A DNA stretch of 64,000 nucleotides from Bifidobacterium sp. ESL0775 (GCF_029395475.1 NZ_CP113917.1:620001-684000); one strand, 5' to 3'. Shown: positions 9,308 through 18,634, counted from the stretch's first letter. Made by a program: numbers and translations. Notes: a model not told the origin generated them from the sequence alone.

Positions 9308-10150
9308 ATGAAAAAGATGTTTCCAGCCACGGCTATCGGCGTATTGGTTCTGCTGATTGTCGGCACGTTCGCCGATCTGCGCATCGACCAGGCGCTCTAC
9401 ATGCCGGGCAACGGATTCTCGGCCTTCTTCGAACGTCTGGCACCTCTCATCGGCGCGACCGTCCTGATGATCGGCGCGGCGCTGGTCTTCTGGACCTATA
9501 AACTTGTCCGGGAGAACCTGACGAAACTCGTGCTTTCCGGACTCGTCTACCTCGGCTCGACGCTTGTGGGACTTGCGCTTTGCTACAAATACTGCCACTT
9601 GATCGGCGCGGTCTATGGCGTTATCGTCGCCATTCTGATCGCCTATGTCGTCTGCAAGATTCCGGATGAATTGAAACAGCGCTACCGTTGGGCCGGTATC
9701 GCGATCGTGGTGGCGTTCCTATGCTCCATGGCGGTGCTGGAAGTCGCCAAAGTGATCTGGGGCCGCGTCCGTTTTCGCGCGATGCAAGGCAATCTTGACC
9801 TGTTCACTCCTTGGTACCATCCCAACGGCAAGCATTTCCGCGCTGCCGTTACCGTGGCCGACAACATCAAATCCTTCCCTTCCGGCCATGCGCAATTCGC
9901 CGGTGCGGCCTTGTCGCTTTGCCTGCTCGCTTTGGTGAACCCGCGTTGGAAGGACAAGGAGGCGCTGGTCTACGCCGTTGCGCTGGTCTACGCGTTGGTC
10001 GTCATGCTCAGCCGTATGATGCAAGGCGCCCATTTCCTCTCCGACGTCACCGTCGGCTTCGCCCTCCCGTTCCTCGCCCTCTGGCTGGCGCGTCACCTGC
10101 TCCTCAAGCAACTTGCCCAGCATTATCCGCAAGAATACGAGCTCGCGTGA
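9308..10150 (+). CDS. PAP2-family membrane phosphatase
   Basis: A 280-residue multi-spanning protein with the three phosphatidic-acid phosphatase motifs: KVIWGRVRFR (about 148), SFPSGHAQFAG (about 194) and SRMMQGAHFLSDVTVG (about 236), containing the catalytic His and Asp residues. The family removes phosphate from lipid phosphates such as undecaprenyl pyrophosphate or phosphatidic acid at the outer face of the membrane. ATG 9308 is preceded by GAGGAA. It appears to be a single-gene unit. Confidence 0.9.
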   Translation: MKKMFPATAIGVLVLLIVGTFADLRIDQALYMPGNGFSAFFERLAPLIGATVLMIGAALVFWTYKLVRENLTKLVLSGLVYLGSTLVGLALCYKYCHLIGAVYGVIVAILIAYVVCKIPDELKQRYRWAGIAIVVAFLCSMAVLEVAKVIWGRVRFRAMQGNLDLFTPWYHPNGKHFRAAVTVADNIKSFPSGHAQFAGAALSLCLLALVNPRWKDKEALVYAVALVYALVVMLSRMMQGAHFLSDVTVGFALPFLALWLARHLLLKQLAQHYPQEYELA

Positions 10151-10210
10151 TTTTGTTCTTGCAGGCTTGATAAGAGCGGTGACTACCAGATTTGATGGTC
10201 GCGCTTTTGA

Positions 10211-10259
10211 TTTTAAAAACTCGTGCGGGCCACCAACCAAAGTCAGCGACCCGCACAAG
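10211..10259 (-). terminator. Minus-strand terminator below the 10.4-11.1 kb gene pair
   Basis: CTCGTGCGGG (10220-10229) and CCCGCACAAG (10250-10259) form a 10-bp stem. Read on the minus strand, the stem is followed by GAGTTTTTA. It lies 160 bases beyond the stop of the minus-strand gene ending at 10419. The rest of 10151-10418 holds no gene. Confidence 0.6.
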
Positions 10260-10418
10260 TCCATCAAATAATTGGAGGCCATTAATAGGCATCTCATCGA
10301 TGTTGCCCAACGGGGTAAAGTTTTTGGATCCCATCAATACCTCGAAGTGAACCGGCTTCACCGATATGACGAACATACCATATTGGTGAATAAGCTGCAA
10401 TTTGTACCAAATCTCTTG

Positions 10419-10703
10419 TTATTTCACCGTGGAAACGTAGACCTTGTGACTGCGGGGGAACTCGCGTTTGAACGCCTGTTTGACGGCGTGCTTGCATTCG
10501 CGGATCCCTTCGGAATCAACGGTGAAAGCCGTGCTTTCGTTGCGATAGCCTTGTTCGTGTAGAATGACGGTGCCCTCGTCGTGCTCGAGGCAAAGCGAAC
10601 GGTCCTTTTTGGCGGTCAGGAACGTGAGTTTTCCATATTCCGATTTGGCTGTCGCCGCGTTCTCCATCATGCTCAGCGCCTGCTTGACGGGAATCAGTCG
10701 CAT
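10419..10703 (-). CDS. Small protein of unknown function, possible antitoxin partner
   Basis: A 94-residue mixed-charge soluble protein. No family is recognised. It overlaps the end of the upstream minus-strand gene by 10 bases, so the two are translationally coupled. The partner resembles a RelE/HigB-type toxin, and this size and position would suit an antitoxin in the toxin-first order, but no DNA-binding motif is clear (the N-terminal VKQALSMMENAATAKSEYGK could be a helix). Other possibility: an unrelated small accessory protein. Confidence 0.55.
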   Translation of the reverse strand: MRLIPVKQALSMMENAATAKSEYGKLTFLTAKKDRSLCLEHDEGTVILHEQGYRNESTAFTVDSEGIRECKHAVKQAFKREFPRSHKVYVSTVK

Positions 10704-11071
10704 AGCCCGGCCTCTTTCAGATCATGTTCCAGCAGATGCGTGAACTCGTCTTTCTGCAAGGTCGAGGAGATGAACAGCACGGTGACATTCGCGTCGTCTC
10801 CGCCATCAATGGTGTCATGGTCTTCGTTCGAAACATCCGTGTTGCCGGCGATGAAGGCGACGCGAGCCGAGCCGGTGCGTTTGAGATTGACACGAAACTC
10901 ATAGACACATTGACCGTTGACCCGCGCCGAAACGGCCCGCTTGACTTTCGACATCCCGGTTTTCAGTTGCATATCCAACGCGTTCTCGATGCAGGTTTTG
11001 ATGGTCTTCTCATCGTCGCGATGCTTCTTGAAAAACTGCTTGCACCCCGAGCGCTCGTACGTGACCTTCAT
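10694..11071 (-). CDS. Small basic protein, RelE/HigB-like toxin candidate
   Basis: A 125-residue protein. The pattern resembles RelE-superfamily mRNA interferases: an N-terminal helix (CKQFFKKHRDDEKTIKTCI), a Lys/Arg-rich middle (VKRAVSARVNGQCVYEFRV), a central strand ARVAFIAG and a C-terminal strand-helix (VTVLFISSTLQKDEF). The likeness is by shape only; no catalytic set is confirmed. It overlaps the downstream 94-residue gene, as toxin-antitoxin pairs do. An acidic insertion (about residues 78-92) is unusual for RelE. Confidence 0.5.
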   Translation of the reverse strand: MKVTYERSGCKQFFKKHRDDEKTIKTCIENALDMQLKTGMSKVKRAVSARVNGQCVYEFRVNLKRTGSARVAFIAGNTDVSNEDHDTIDGGDDANVTVLFISSTLQKDEFTHLLEHDLKEAGLCD

Positions 11072-11237
11072 GCCTGCACAACCTTATTTCCTGTATCCCC
11101 AATCACTTTTAGCATAAGACCGTTTGCGACATAGGGGTGAGAGCTTGCGCTATTCGCGTTTCGCCTAGAAACGTTGTAATTGTGCCCATCACTGGCATAA
11201 TGGTAGATAGTGTTGTCGTTATATATAAAGGAGCGAA

Positions 11238-13853
11238 ATGCCAGGAGCGAATCTCACCCGTGTCGAAGCCGAGGAACGCGAGTCCGTCATCACCGGGCCG
11301 GTCAGCTATCATGTCGATCTCGATCTGACGAAAGGGCCGAAGAATTTCCCGTCGGCCACGTCGATTGCCTTCGACGCCAAACCGGGTTCCTCAAGCTTCG
11401 CCGATCTCATCGCCGATGAGGTGAGCGTTATCGAACTGAACGGTGAAAAGCTTGATCACAAAAAGTATTACATTGACAATCGTATTGAGTTGCCAGCTTT
11501 GAAGGAGCACAACACACTCAAGGTGACGGCTTCCTGCCAATACTCGACCACGGGCGAAGGCCTGCACCGTTCCGTCGATCCAGCTGACGGCAACGTCTAC
11601 CTCTACTCGCAGTTCGAAGTGCCGGACGCTCGCCGCGTCTATGCCGTTTTCGACCAGCCCGACATCAAGGCGACGTTCGATTTTGAGGTCACGGCGCCGC
11701 AATCCTGGCTGGTCACGTCGAACACCCCGGTCAAGTCCACCGAAAATCTCGACGCGATGACCGCCGAAGGGACGCTCGGAACGCACCCGGCCGAGACTAC
11801 GAAGCGTTGGGTGTTTGAGACCACGCCGAAGATGAGCTCTTACCTCACCGCCATCTGCGCCGGCCCGTACGCCGAATGGCACACCACCTATGCCAACGAG
11901 GATGGCCGGACCATTCCCATGGCGCAATACTGCCGCCAGTCGCTCAAGGCTGATTTCGACAAGGACGCCGACTACCTCTTCGACATCACCAAGAAGGGCT
12001 TCGCCTTCTATACCAAGACCTGGGGCGTGCCCTACCCGTACGCCAAGTTCGACCAGATTTATGTGCCGGAATACAACGCCGGCGCGATGGAGAACATTGG
12101 CATGGTCACCATCCGAGACTCCTACGTTTTCGGCTCCAAGGTCACCGACGCGCTGGCCGAGCGCCGTGTGGTCACCGTGCTCCACGAGCTCGCGCACATG
12201 TGGTTCGGCGACCTGGTGACGATGAAGTGGTGGAACGATTTGTGGTTGAACGAATCCTTCGCCGAGTTCATGTCGAGCCTGTCGACCGCGGAAGCCACGG
12301 AATGGAAGGATTCCTGGGCCACGTTCACCTCTGGGGAGAAGAGCTGGGGCCTGAACCAGGATCAGCTGCCGACCACTCATCCCATCACCGCGCCGATCAA
12401 CGATTTGCATGACACCGAAGTCAATTTCGACGGCATCACCTACGCCAAGGGCGGCTCCGTGCTGAAGCAGCTTGTGGCCTACGTCGGGCGCGACCAATTC
12501 TTCAAGGGCATCAACAGCTACTTGAATAAGCACCGGTATGACAACGCGACGCTGAACGACCTGCTGGTCGAGCTGGAAGCGGCGAGCGGACGCGACTTGA
12601 AGACCTGGAGCAAGCAGTGGCTTGAGGAAGCTGGCATCAATACCATCGCCGCATCCGTTGAGGAGAACGCCGACGGAACCATCAAATCCCTGACGTTGAC
12701 CCAGACCGCGCCAGCCGATCATCCCGTCCTGCGTGTCCATCGCATGGCCATCGGCTTCTATAACCGCGACGCGGCTACGGGCAAGGTGGTGCGCACCGAC
12801 CAGATCGAACTTGACATCGACGGCGAAACCACGGTGGCCACCGAAGCCGCTGGTAAGAAGCGCCCTGATTTCATCCTGCTGAATGATGACGATCTGACCT
12901 ATACCAAGTTGCGTTTCGACGACAAGTCTCGTGAGTTCGCCTCAGAACATCTCTTCGAGTTCGATGACGCGCTGGCCCGCGCCGTGGTCTGGCTGGCGTT
13001 CTGGGACATGACCCGCGACGCCGAATTCCCGGCCGAGCGCTTCATCGACATGAGCCTCAAGATGCTTTTCACCGAACGCGAGTCTACCACGTTCCGCTAT
13101 GCGTTGAGCACACTCAAGACCACGGCGACGCACTATGTCGCCCCAGCGCGCCGCGAGCAAGTCCGCAAGAAGGTCGCCGACGGTCTGTGGGATCTGGCTA
13201 ATGAGGCGGAGTCCGGCAGCGACGAGCAGTTCCAGCTGGTCAGCGCCTATCTCGGTTATGGGGAGCCCGGCGACGCCCCGTTCATCTCGAACGTCAAGGG
13301 GCTGCTTTCGGGGATGCTCAAGCTCAAGGGTCTCGAGATCGACAACAACATGCGTTGGGCCTTGATCAAGACGCTTGCCGCCGTCGGCGAGATGGATGAC
13401 GAGGCGATCAACACCGAACTGGCACGCCGCGACACCACCGACAACCGCGAGTTCGCCTACGGCGCCCGCGCTTCCGTGCCAAGCGCCGAAGCCAAGGCAT
13501 GGGCCTGGGACGCCTCCATCCGCGACCTGAACCTCACCAATTCGCAGCTTGAGGCGGCCGCGCTCGGCTTCTCGTCCAATCTCAAGGGCAAGTTGGCCGC
13601 GCCATATCCCGCCAAATATTACGACACGATCGACTGGATTTGGCAGAACCGCACCTTCCACATGGCCGAATCGCTTTTGGAAGACCTCTATCCCGCTTAC
13701 GCCGATCCGGCCGACCTGGTGAATCTCGGCGACGAATGGCTCGATTCCCACAAGGACGCCGCCCGCGCCCTGCGCAACATCGTCATCGGCAACGTCGAGT
13801 CCTCCCGCCGCGCCCTGAAGGTCAGCGCCTACAACGCCAGCCTGGAAGCATAG
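11238..13853 (+). CDS. pepN: Aminopeptidase N (M1 zinc metallopeptidase)
   Basis: An 871-residue cytoplasmic M1 aminopeptidase that removes N-terminal residues from peptides. The substrate-anchoring GAMEN motif is at about 285 and the zinc site HELAHMWFGD with the third ligand in NESFAEF is at about 316-342. The C-terminal ERAP1-like helical domain is complete. ATG 11238 follows AAGGAG with good spacing. It is ended by a strong inverted repeat at 13896-13936. Monocistronic. Confidence 0.95.
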   Translation: MPGANLTRVEAEERESVITGPVSYHVDLDLTKGPKNFPSATSIAFDAKPGSSSFADLIADEVSVIELNGEKLDHKKYYIDNRIELPALKEHNTLKVTASCQYSTTGEGLHRSVDPADGNVYLYSQFEVPDARRVYAVFDQPDIKATFDFEVTAPQSWLVTSNTPVKSTENLDAMTAEGTLGTHPAETTKRWVFETTPKMSSYLTAICAGPYAEWHTTYANEDGRTIPMAQYCRQSLKADFDKDADYLFDITKKGFAFYTKTWGVPYPYAKFDQIYVPEYNAGAMENIGMVTIRDSYVFGSKVTDALAERRVVTVLHELAHMWFGDLVTMKWWNDLWLNESFAEFMSSLSTAEATEWKDSWATFTSGEKSWGLNQDQLPTTHPITAPINDLHDTEVNFDGITYAKGGSVLKQLVAYVGRDQFFKGINSYLNKHRYDNATLNDLLVELEAASGRDLKTWSKQWLEEAGINTIAASVEENADGTIKSLTLTQTAPADHPVLRVHRMAIGFYNRDAATGKVVRTDQIELDIDGETTVATEAAGKKRPDFILLNDDDLTYTKLRFDDKSREFASEHLFEFDDALARAVVWLAFWDMTRDAEFPAERFIDMSLKMLFTERESTTFRYALSTLKTTATHYVAPARREQVRKKVADGLWDLANEAESGSDEQFQLVSAYLGYGEPGDAPFISNVKGLLSGMLKLKGLEIDNNMRWALIKTLAAVGEMDDEAINTELARRDTTDNREFAYGARASVPSAEAKAWAWDASIRDLNLTNSQLEAAALGFSSNLKGKLAAPYPAKYYDTIDWIWQNRTFHMAESLLEDLYPAYADPADLVNLGDEWLDSHKDAARALRNIVIGNVESSRRALKVSAYNASLEA

Positions 13854-13895
13854 TGATTCGTGCGTTTTGACGTTTCTATGGCTTTTTGGTGATTA

Positions 13896-13936
13896 ATGGT
13901 TAGAGGCAGGATTCATTGATTCCTGCCTCTAACCAT
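13896..13936 (+). terminator. Perfect 16-bp inverted repeat after pepN
   Basis: Arms at 13896-13911 and 13921-13936 are exact reverse complements (core GGTTAGAGGCAGGA / TCCTGCCTCTAACC) with a 9-base loop. It lies 40 bases past the pepN stop and could terminate transcription, though no T-run follows. Its right arm is also the first copy of the tandem repeat described next. Confidence 0.6.
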
Positions 13937-14062
13937 ATCGGAACTGTCCATTCCGGTTGCGTTGAGGGCAGTATTGGAAGTTTCTGCCTCTAATATGCAT
14001 GGAACTGATTGTTTCATTGCTGTTAGGGACAGTATCGACAGCTTCCTGCCTCTAATATTTGT
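13920..14062 (+). repeat. Degenerate tandem repeat, about 61-bp unit
   Basis: TTCCTGCCTCTAA is repeated at 13920, 13981 (TTTCTGCCTCTAA) and 14043, with related sequence between (GGAACTG at about 13940 and 14001; GGGCAGTAT and GGGACAGTAT near the unit ends). There are two full units and the head of a third. The remainder of the 448-base gap between pepN and glmM (13854-14301) holds no gene that can be supported; glmM's promoter should lie in its last 150 bases. Confidence 0.6.
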
Positions 14063-14301
14063 ATAAGGTTGCAAAGGCAACGCCATTGAAATCATTGGAG
14101 CCCGCCTTGGGAATCGGCTAAAGCTGGCAATGCCATCGGCCGGCTCGGTTACGCAAAGTTCAGATGTGCCAGAACAAACAATGGAACAATGGCTCCCAAA
14201 TGCGACGAAATCGGGCAGTGTTGGCGTGCTCTGGCATGTGGTGAAGTCGGTTAGGTAAGATTGAACACAGTAACATTCGTGCAAACGGAGGATATATCAG
14301 C

Positions 14302-15690
14302 ATGCCTAATATGTTTGGAACCGATGGCGTTCGTGGACTGGCGAACAGGGATTTGACCGCAAGGTTGGCGCTTGATCTGGGCGACGCGGCGGTGCGTGTG
14401 CTTGGTGATTCCTCGGGAACCGAAGAGGAGCATCGTGAGGGGCGTCGTCGTGCGCTGATTGGCCGCGATACCCGTGTTTCCGGTGATTTCCTGGCTTCGG
14501 CGCTCGCGGCGGGCATGAGCGCGGGCGGATTCGACGTCATTGACGCGGGCATCATCCCGACCCCCGGCGTGGCTTACCTGACCAGCGAGCTGAATGTCGA
14601 AATGGGCGCGGTCATTTCCGCCTCACACAACCCGATGCCCGACAACGGCATCAAGTTCTTCGCCCGCGGCGGCTTCAAGCTGCCGGATAAGAAGGAAGAC
14701 GAGATCGAGGCGGTGCTTGGCAAGGATTGGGACCGTCCGACCGGTGCCGGCGTTGGCCGTGTGAGCCACGACATCAGCACCGCCACCAACATGTACATCG
14801 ACCATCTGGTTTCGGCCATAGCGCCGATTGCGCCCGACAAGACCCAGCCCAAGCCGCTCAAGGGCCTGAAGATCGTAGCCGATTGCGCCAATGGCGCCAC
14901 TTCGGTGGTCGCGCCGGAAGCGTTGCGTCGCGCCGGTGCAGAGGTATTGGTCATCAACGCCTCGCCGGACGGCTACAACATCAACAAGAAGGCCGGTTCC
15001 ACACACCCCGAGCAGCTGCAGGCCATGGTCAAGGCCTCCGGTGCCGCGATGGGCGTGGCCTTCGATGGTGACGCCGACCGTTGCCTCGCCGTGGACGAGG
15101 ACGGCAACATGGTCAACGGCGATCAGGAGATGGGCATCCTCGCGCGTGCCAAGAAGCGCGAGGGCAAGCTCAACCACGATACGCTGGTGGTCACCGTGAT
15201 GAGCAATCTCGGCCTCAAGCTGGCTTTGAAGGATATGGGCATTTCGACGGTGCAGACCAACGTCGGAGACCGTTACGTCCTTGAGGAAATGCTCAAGGGC
15301 GATTACTCCATCGGCGGCGAGCAGTCCGGCCACGTCATCAACCGCGAGTTCGCCACCACCGGCGACGGCACACTGACCGCGCTGACGCTGTGTAATGAGG
15401 TCGTCAAGTCTGGTAAGTCGCTCAAAGAGCTTGCCGCGGACTTCCCGCAGTTGCCGCAGCAGCTCATCAACGTTCCCAAAGTCGATAAGAAGGCCGCGCC
15501 CACCAATGCCAAGGTGCAGGATGCGGTAACGCGTGAGGAGAAGCTGCTCGGCAGCACCGGTCGCGTGCTGCTTCGCCCCAGCGGGACCGAGCCGTTGGTC
15601 CGCGTGATGGTCGAGGCGGAAACCCAGCAGCAGGCCGACGAGGTCTGCCAGCGCCTGGCCGCCGTGGTGGCCGAGGAGCTCGCGATCTGA
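14302..15690 (+). CDS. glmM: Phosphoglucosamine mutase
   Basis: Interconverts glucosamine-6-phosphate and glucosamine-1-phosphate for UDP-GlcNAc and peptidoglycan synthesis. A 462-residue alpha-D-phosphohexomutase with N-terminal MFGTDGVRGLAN, the phosphoserine loop ISASHNPMPDNGIKFF (about 107), the metal-binding loop DGDADRC (about 256), GGEQSGHVI (about 337) and the C-terminal phosphate-binding RPSGTEPLVRVM. Its stop codon shares one base with the def start, so the two are translationally coupled. Confidence 0.95.
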   Translation: MPNMFGTDGVRGLANRDLTARLALDLGDAAVRVLGDSSGTEEEHREGRRRALIGRDTRVSGDFLASALAAGMSAGGFDVIDAGIIPTPGVAYLTSELNVEMGAVISASHNPMPDNGIKFFARGGFKLPDKKEDEIEAVLGKDWDRPTGAGVGRVSHDISTATNMYIDHLVSAIAPIAPDKTQPKPLKGLKIVADCANGATSVVAPEALRRAGAEVLVINASPDGYNINKKAGSTHPEQLQAMVKASGAAMGVAFDGDADRCLAVDEDGNMVNGDQEMGILARAKKREGKLNHDTLVVTVMSNLGLKLALKDMGISTVQTNVGDRYVLEEMLKGDYSIGGEQSGHVINREFATTGDGTLTALTLCNEVVKSGKSLKELAADFPQLPQQLINVPKVDKKAAPTNAKVQDAVTREEKLLGSTGRVLLRPSGTEPLVRVMVEAETQQQADEVCQRLAAVVAEELAI

Positions 15691-16451
15691 TGTTCTCACA
15701 CAATAGCAAAGTCGACACCGAACTCAACCACGCCGTCGAGCAGCTGATCAAATCGGTCGGCAAAGACAAGATTCTGCCCATCGTGCAGATGGGGGAGCCT
15801 GTTTTACGGCAGAACGCCGCGGAATACAACGGCCAACTCAGCAAGAAAACGCTTGCCAAACTCATCGAGGCCATGCGTGTCACCATGCTCGAAGCGCCTG
15901 GCGTAGGCGTCGCCGCGCCGCAGATTGGCTTGGGATTGCGCATCGCCGTGGTCGAGGATCACGTCCGCCCCGGCGGCAGGGGAATCACCGACAATCCCAA
16001 TGGCAGTGTGGGGCGCAAAGACAGTGATGATTCCTCGGATTCGCAAGCCGATTCCGAAGATGGGGACGTGATCGATGACACGAACGACCCCCGCGAAATC
16101 GCCGAATTCCCGTTCCGCGCGATCATCAACCCGACCTATGAGCCGATCGGCACCGAACAGCGCAGCTTCTACGAAGGCTGCTTGAGTTTTTCTGGTTACC
16201 AGGCCGTTCGTCGCCGTTGGCTCGACATCACCGCCCGCTGGCAGGACGAGGACGGCAACAAGCATGAGGAGCATCTGCATGGTTGGCCCGCCCGCATTTT
16301 CCAGCACGAGACGGACCACCTGAGCGGCGAGGTCTACATTGACCAAGCCGAGATCCGCTCTCTGGCCACCGATGAGAATCTCGAGGACTATTGGTGCGAG
16401 GACCCGGTTCCCACCGTCGCCGCGCGTGAATTGGGCTTCAAGCTCGCCTGA
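15690..16451 (+). CDS. def: Peptide deformylase
   Basis: Removes the formyl group from the initiator methionine of new proteins. The three family motifs are present: GVGVAAPQIG (about 71), EGCLSF with the metal-binding Cys (about 161) and QHETDHLSG with two His ligands and the catalytic Glu (about 204). At 253 residues it is longer than usual, owing to an N-terminal extension and an acidic Ser/Asp insertion at about residues 105-135. Start ATG 15690 overlaps the glmM stop (TGATG). Confidence 0.93.
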   Translation: MFSHNSKVDTELNHAVEQLIKSVGKDKILPIVQMGEPVLRQNAAEYNGQLSKKTLAKLIEAMRVTMLEAPGVGVAAPQIGLGLRIAVVEDHVRPGGRGITDNPNGSVGRKDSDDSSDSQADSEDGDVIDDTNDPREIAEFPFRAIINPTYEPIGTEQRSFYEGCLSFSGYQAVRRRWLDITARWQDEDGNKHEEHLHGWPARIFQHETDHLSGEVYIDQAEIRSLATDENLEDYWCEDPVPTVAARELGFKLA

Positions 16452-16505
16452 GCGTTGTTGATTGCCCATTGTCCGCCGACAACCAGATTGGCTACGGCTC
16501 TTCGT

Positions 16506-17495
16506 TCAACCCGTCCCGTTTTTCTGCTGGCAAATGAGCAGTGCGTCCACCCAATTTTTTGCCTGGTATTTGGACATGATGTGGCTCCGATGGGAATACA
16601 CCGTGCCGACCGAGATTCCAAGACGTTTGGCGACCTCACATGGCTTCAGACCGACAACGCTGAGCCTGACGATTTTCAGCTCGGTCGGAGTAAGGGGCAC
16701 GCTCGGCAATGTTGGCTGATCATGCGCGTTCATGTCTTTGAGCGTCTCCGCGAGATCATGGCTTTCTGGTTTGCAGGCCGAAAGATTGTGTGTTCGTTTC
16801 CTCTGATTTGCGGTTCGTAAAAAGATATCGCTTCGTTGCGATCTCTTTTGAAGAGGTGTCGAAGACCGGTTACGCCGAAGTTTCGCATTTCTGGTCAGGT
16901 CTTTCATGGCGTTTGATATTTCGGTTTCCGCAGTCAGATCCGAATTCTTATGGCGTTTGATGGCGTATAGACGGCATGTTTTGATGCTTGCACATGACAA
17001 GCGCTGGCAGATTTCCGCATCGCAACAAACGAGTGGCGGCTCGTTGTCTTCTTTTTCCAAGGACGAGCGGTGTCGGGGTGTCTTTTCTTGGTAAATGGCA
17101 TCAATGATGCGCGGAAGCTCTTGGTTCAGTTTGGCTTTATTGAGGATGCAGCGTACCTGCGAAGGCAGTTTTACAGGATGCAGGTATTTCTCGATGTGCG
17201 AGGTGATGCCGATAATGATGATGTCGGAACGGACTTCTTTGATTTCGTGGAAGATATTGCGTTTGCTCCGCTCTTTCAATGACATGTCGATGATGACGAC
17301 GTCAGCGGGATGAAAATCGTATAGGGATTTTTGGATGCCGTCCTCAAGTTTGATGGTGCCCCATACCTTGACATGGCATCCGTTGCGGTTTTGCAGACGG
17401 CTCAGGATGATCTTCTCATATCGCAGGGCACATGGGTCGTCATCAATCAGGACAATATGTAGTTCGCGTCGTTGCGATGATATTTTCTCTCTCAT
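16506..17495 (-). CDS. Orphan response regulator, receiver plus LuxR-type HTH
   Basis: A 329-residue protein. Residues 1-130 form a receiver domain: acidic pair in VLIDDDP, phospho-acceptor Asp in VVIIDMSL, and the conserved Lys near ILNKAK. Residues about 265-325 are a LuxR/NarL helix-turn-helix (LTPTELKIVRLSVVGLKPCE, then AKRLGISVGTVYSHRSHIM). The linker (about 130-260) is unusual: basic, with a cluster of five cysteines (CCDAEICQRLSCASIKTC). No histidine kinase gene is adjacent. It converges with def. Target genes unknown. Confidence 0.85.
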   Translation of the reverse strand: MREKISSQRRELHIVLIDDDPCALRYEKIILSRLQNRNGCHVKVWGTIKLEDGIQKSLYDFHPADVVIIDMSLKERSKRNIFHEIKEVRSDIIIIGITSHIEKYLHPVKLPSQVRCILNKAKLNQELPRIIDAIYQEKTPRHRSSLEKEDNEPPLVCCDAEICQRLSCASIKTCRLYAIKRHKNSDLTAETEISNAMKDLTRNAKLRRNRSSTPLQKRSQRSDIFLRTANQRKRTHNLSACKPESHDLAETLKDMNAHDQPTLPSVPLTPTELKIVRLSVVGLKPCEVAKRLGISVGTVYSHRSHIMSKYQAKNWVDALLICQQKNGTG

Positions 17496-17755
17496 GATTC
17501 AATTTTATATAATACATTGTGAAAACTCTAATTATTTCGGCAAAGTTCAAGGTTTCTTGATTTTCTTGGGATTTGGGCTTTTCGGCTTGACTTTTGACGA
17601 TAATGTGCAAGTCAAGATTTTATGCATACGCTGGTTGCTTCGGATACCGCTTTTGCCGCCTGCAGATATGGTTGGGGTTGGCAAGTTTTCGCCGTTCGTC
17701 GGTTGCTTTGGCGCAGTCTTCCGTTGCTGGTTGGCTCACCGTGCCGGGCGAGTTT

Positions 17756-18178
17756 TCAGCCGTTGACCAGTTGCCCCGCGCGCTGGTAGGAAATGCCGAG
17801 GGCTTGGCCGATCTGGCGCAGCGTAAGGCCGACCTTTCGCAGACCTTTGGCTGCTTTCCGTGATTCCCTAGCGGCCAGTGCATTGGCTTGCCGGGATTGC
17901 TCGCGGTAACGCTTCATGGCCTCGAGGTGCGCCTCGACCTCTTCGGGGAACCTCATCTCCTGCTTGATGGCGAAATCCCGGTCCCCGGTCATGATCTCGA
18001 TGAGGTCCCGCGCCATGGTGTCCACTTCACTGAGGGTTCGTGCCTGAGTCACCCCGACTCCCGGAATGGTGAGTATCCAGTATTTCTCATCCGGCTCGAC
18101 TGTGACGGAGTAGCTTGCTTGGTGAACTGTTTTATTGCCGTAAGCGTCGTAGCCTTTTTTAAGTTTCTTTGGTCTCAT
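17756..18178 (-). CDS. hicB: HicB-family antitoxin
   Basis: A 140-residue antitoxin: the N-terminal HicB strand-helix domain (YWILTIPGVGVTQARTLSEV, then ARDLIEIMTGD), a charged helix, and a C-terminal helix-turn-helix (LTLRQIGQALGISYQRAGQL) for operator binding. It neutralises HicA and represses the operon by family. Its start codon overlaps the hicA stop (ATGA at 18175-18178). Low-GC patches around the module suggest acquisition. Downstream (17496-17755) is an empty 260-base gap before the response regulator. Confidence 0.9.
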   Translation of the reverse strand: MRPKKLKKGYDAYGNKTVHQASYSVTVEPDEKYWILTIPGVGVTQARTLSEVDTMARDLIEIMTGDRDFAIKQEMRFPEEVEAHLEAMKRYREQSRQANALAARESRKAAKGLRKVGLTLRQIGQALGISYQRAGQLVNG

Positions 18179-18390
18179 TGCGAATTCTCCTGTTCTAAGG
18201 CTGATATGACTTCTTTCATAATCACCTCTGCTTGGCGTTTTGCTATTTCCTTATGTCTTGGAATGGGAATCATCCGGTTATTCAGATAATAGATTTCGTG
18301 GTTTCCTCCTTGACGGCGATGATAGAGTTTCACCCCTTGAGCTTTCGCGGTCTCTCGTATTTGCTTGATAAGCTGCTTTCTTTGAACCAT
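18175..18390 (-). CDS. hicA: HicA-family mRNA interferase toxin
   Basis: A 71-residue double-stranded-RNA-binding-fold ribonuclease toxin. The signature RRQGGNHEIYY carries the catalytic His, followed by IPIPRHKEIAKRQAEVIMKE. The order toxin then antitoxin with a 4-base overlap is the standard hicAB arrangement. The protein degrades mRNA unless bound by HicB. Confidence 0.9.
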   Translation of the reverse strand: MVQRKQLIKQIRETAKAQGVKLYHRRQGGNHEIYYLNNRMIPIPRHKEIAKRQAEVIMKEVISALEQENSQ

Positions 18391-18510
18391 ATACTAAACC
18401 CCAATCTAGACGAAAAGCACAATCCCACACTAGATAAAAGTGCTGCCGTGCCGTAGCCGATGCCTGTTCTTCGTAGCTTAGGGAATCGGAGTCGTTTGCC
18501 GTGTTAAAAA

Positions 18511-18525
18511 CGACCACTGTGGTCG
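18511..18525. promoter_or_regulatory. Short perfect palindrome in the hicA-sugar operon intergenic region
   Basis: CGACCAC-T-GTGGTCG is a 15-base palindrome. It sits between the divergent hicA and sugar-operon promoters in the 404-base gap 18391-18794, so it could be an operator for either. No assignment can be made. Confidence 0.35.
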
Positions 18526-18634
18526 AACGCTGGCACTTATCCACATTTCGGGCGTGTCGCGTTTGCTGTGCAAAGCCGGGTGGATGATTTGGTATGACAA
18601 ACCGACAGAATGATGAATATTGCGGCGTTTTAAT

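Noticed and set aside
13920..14062. CRISPR array
   Set aside because: Only a 13-base core recurs, and the intervening sequence is also related, so it is a tandem repeat rather than repeat-spacer units.
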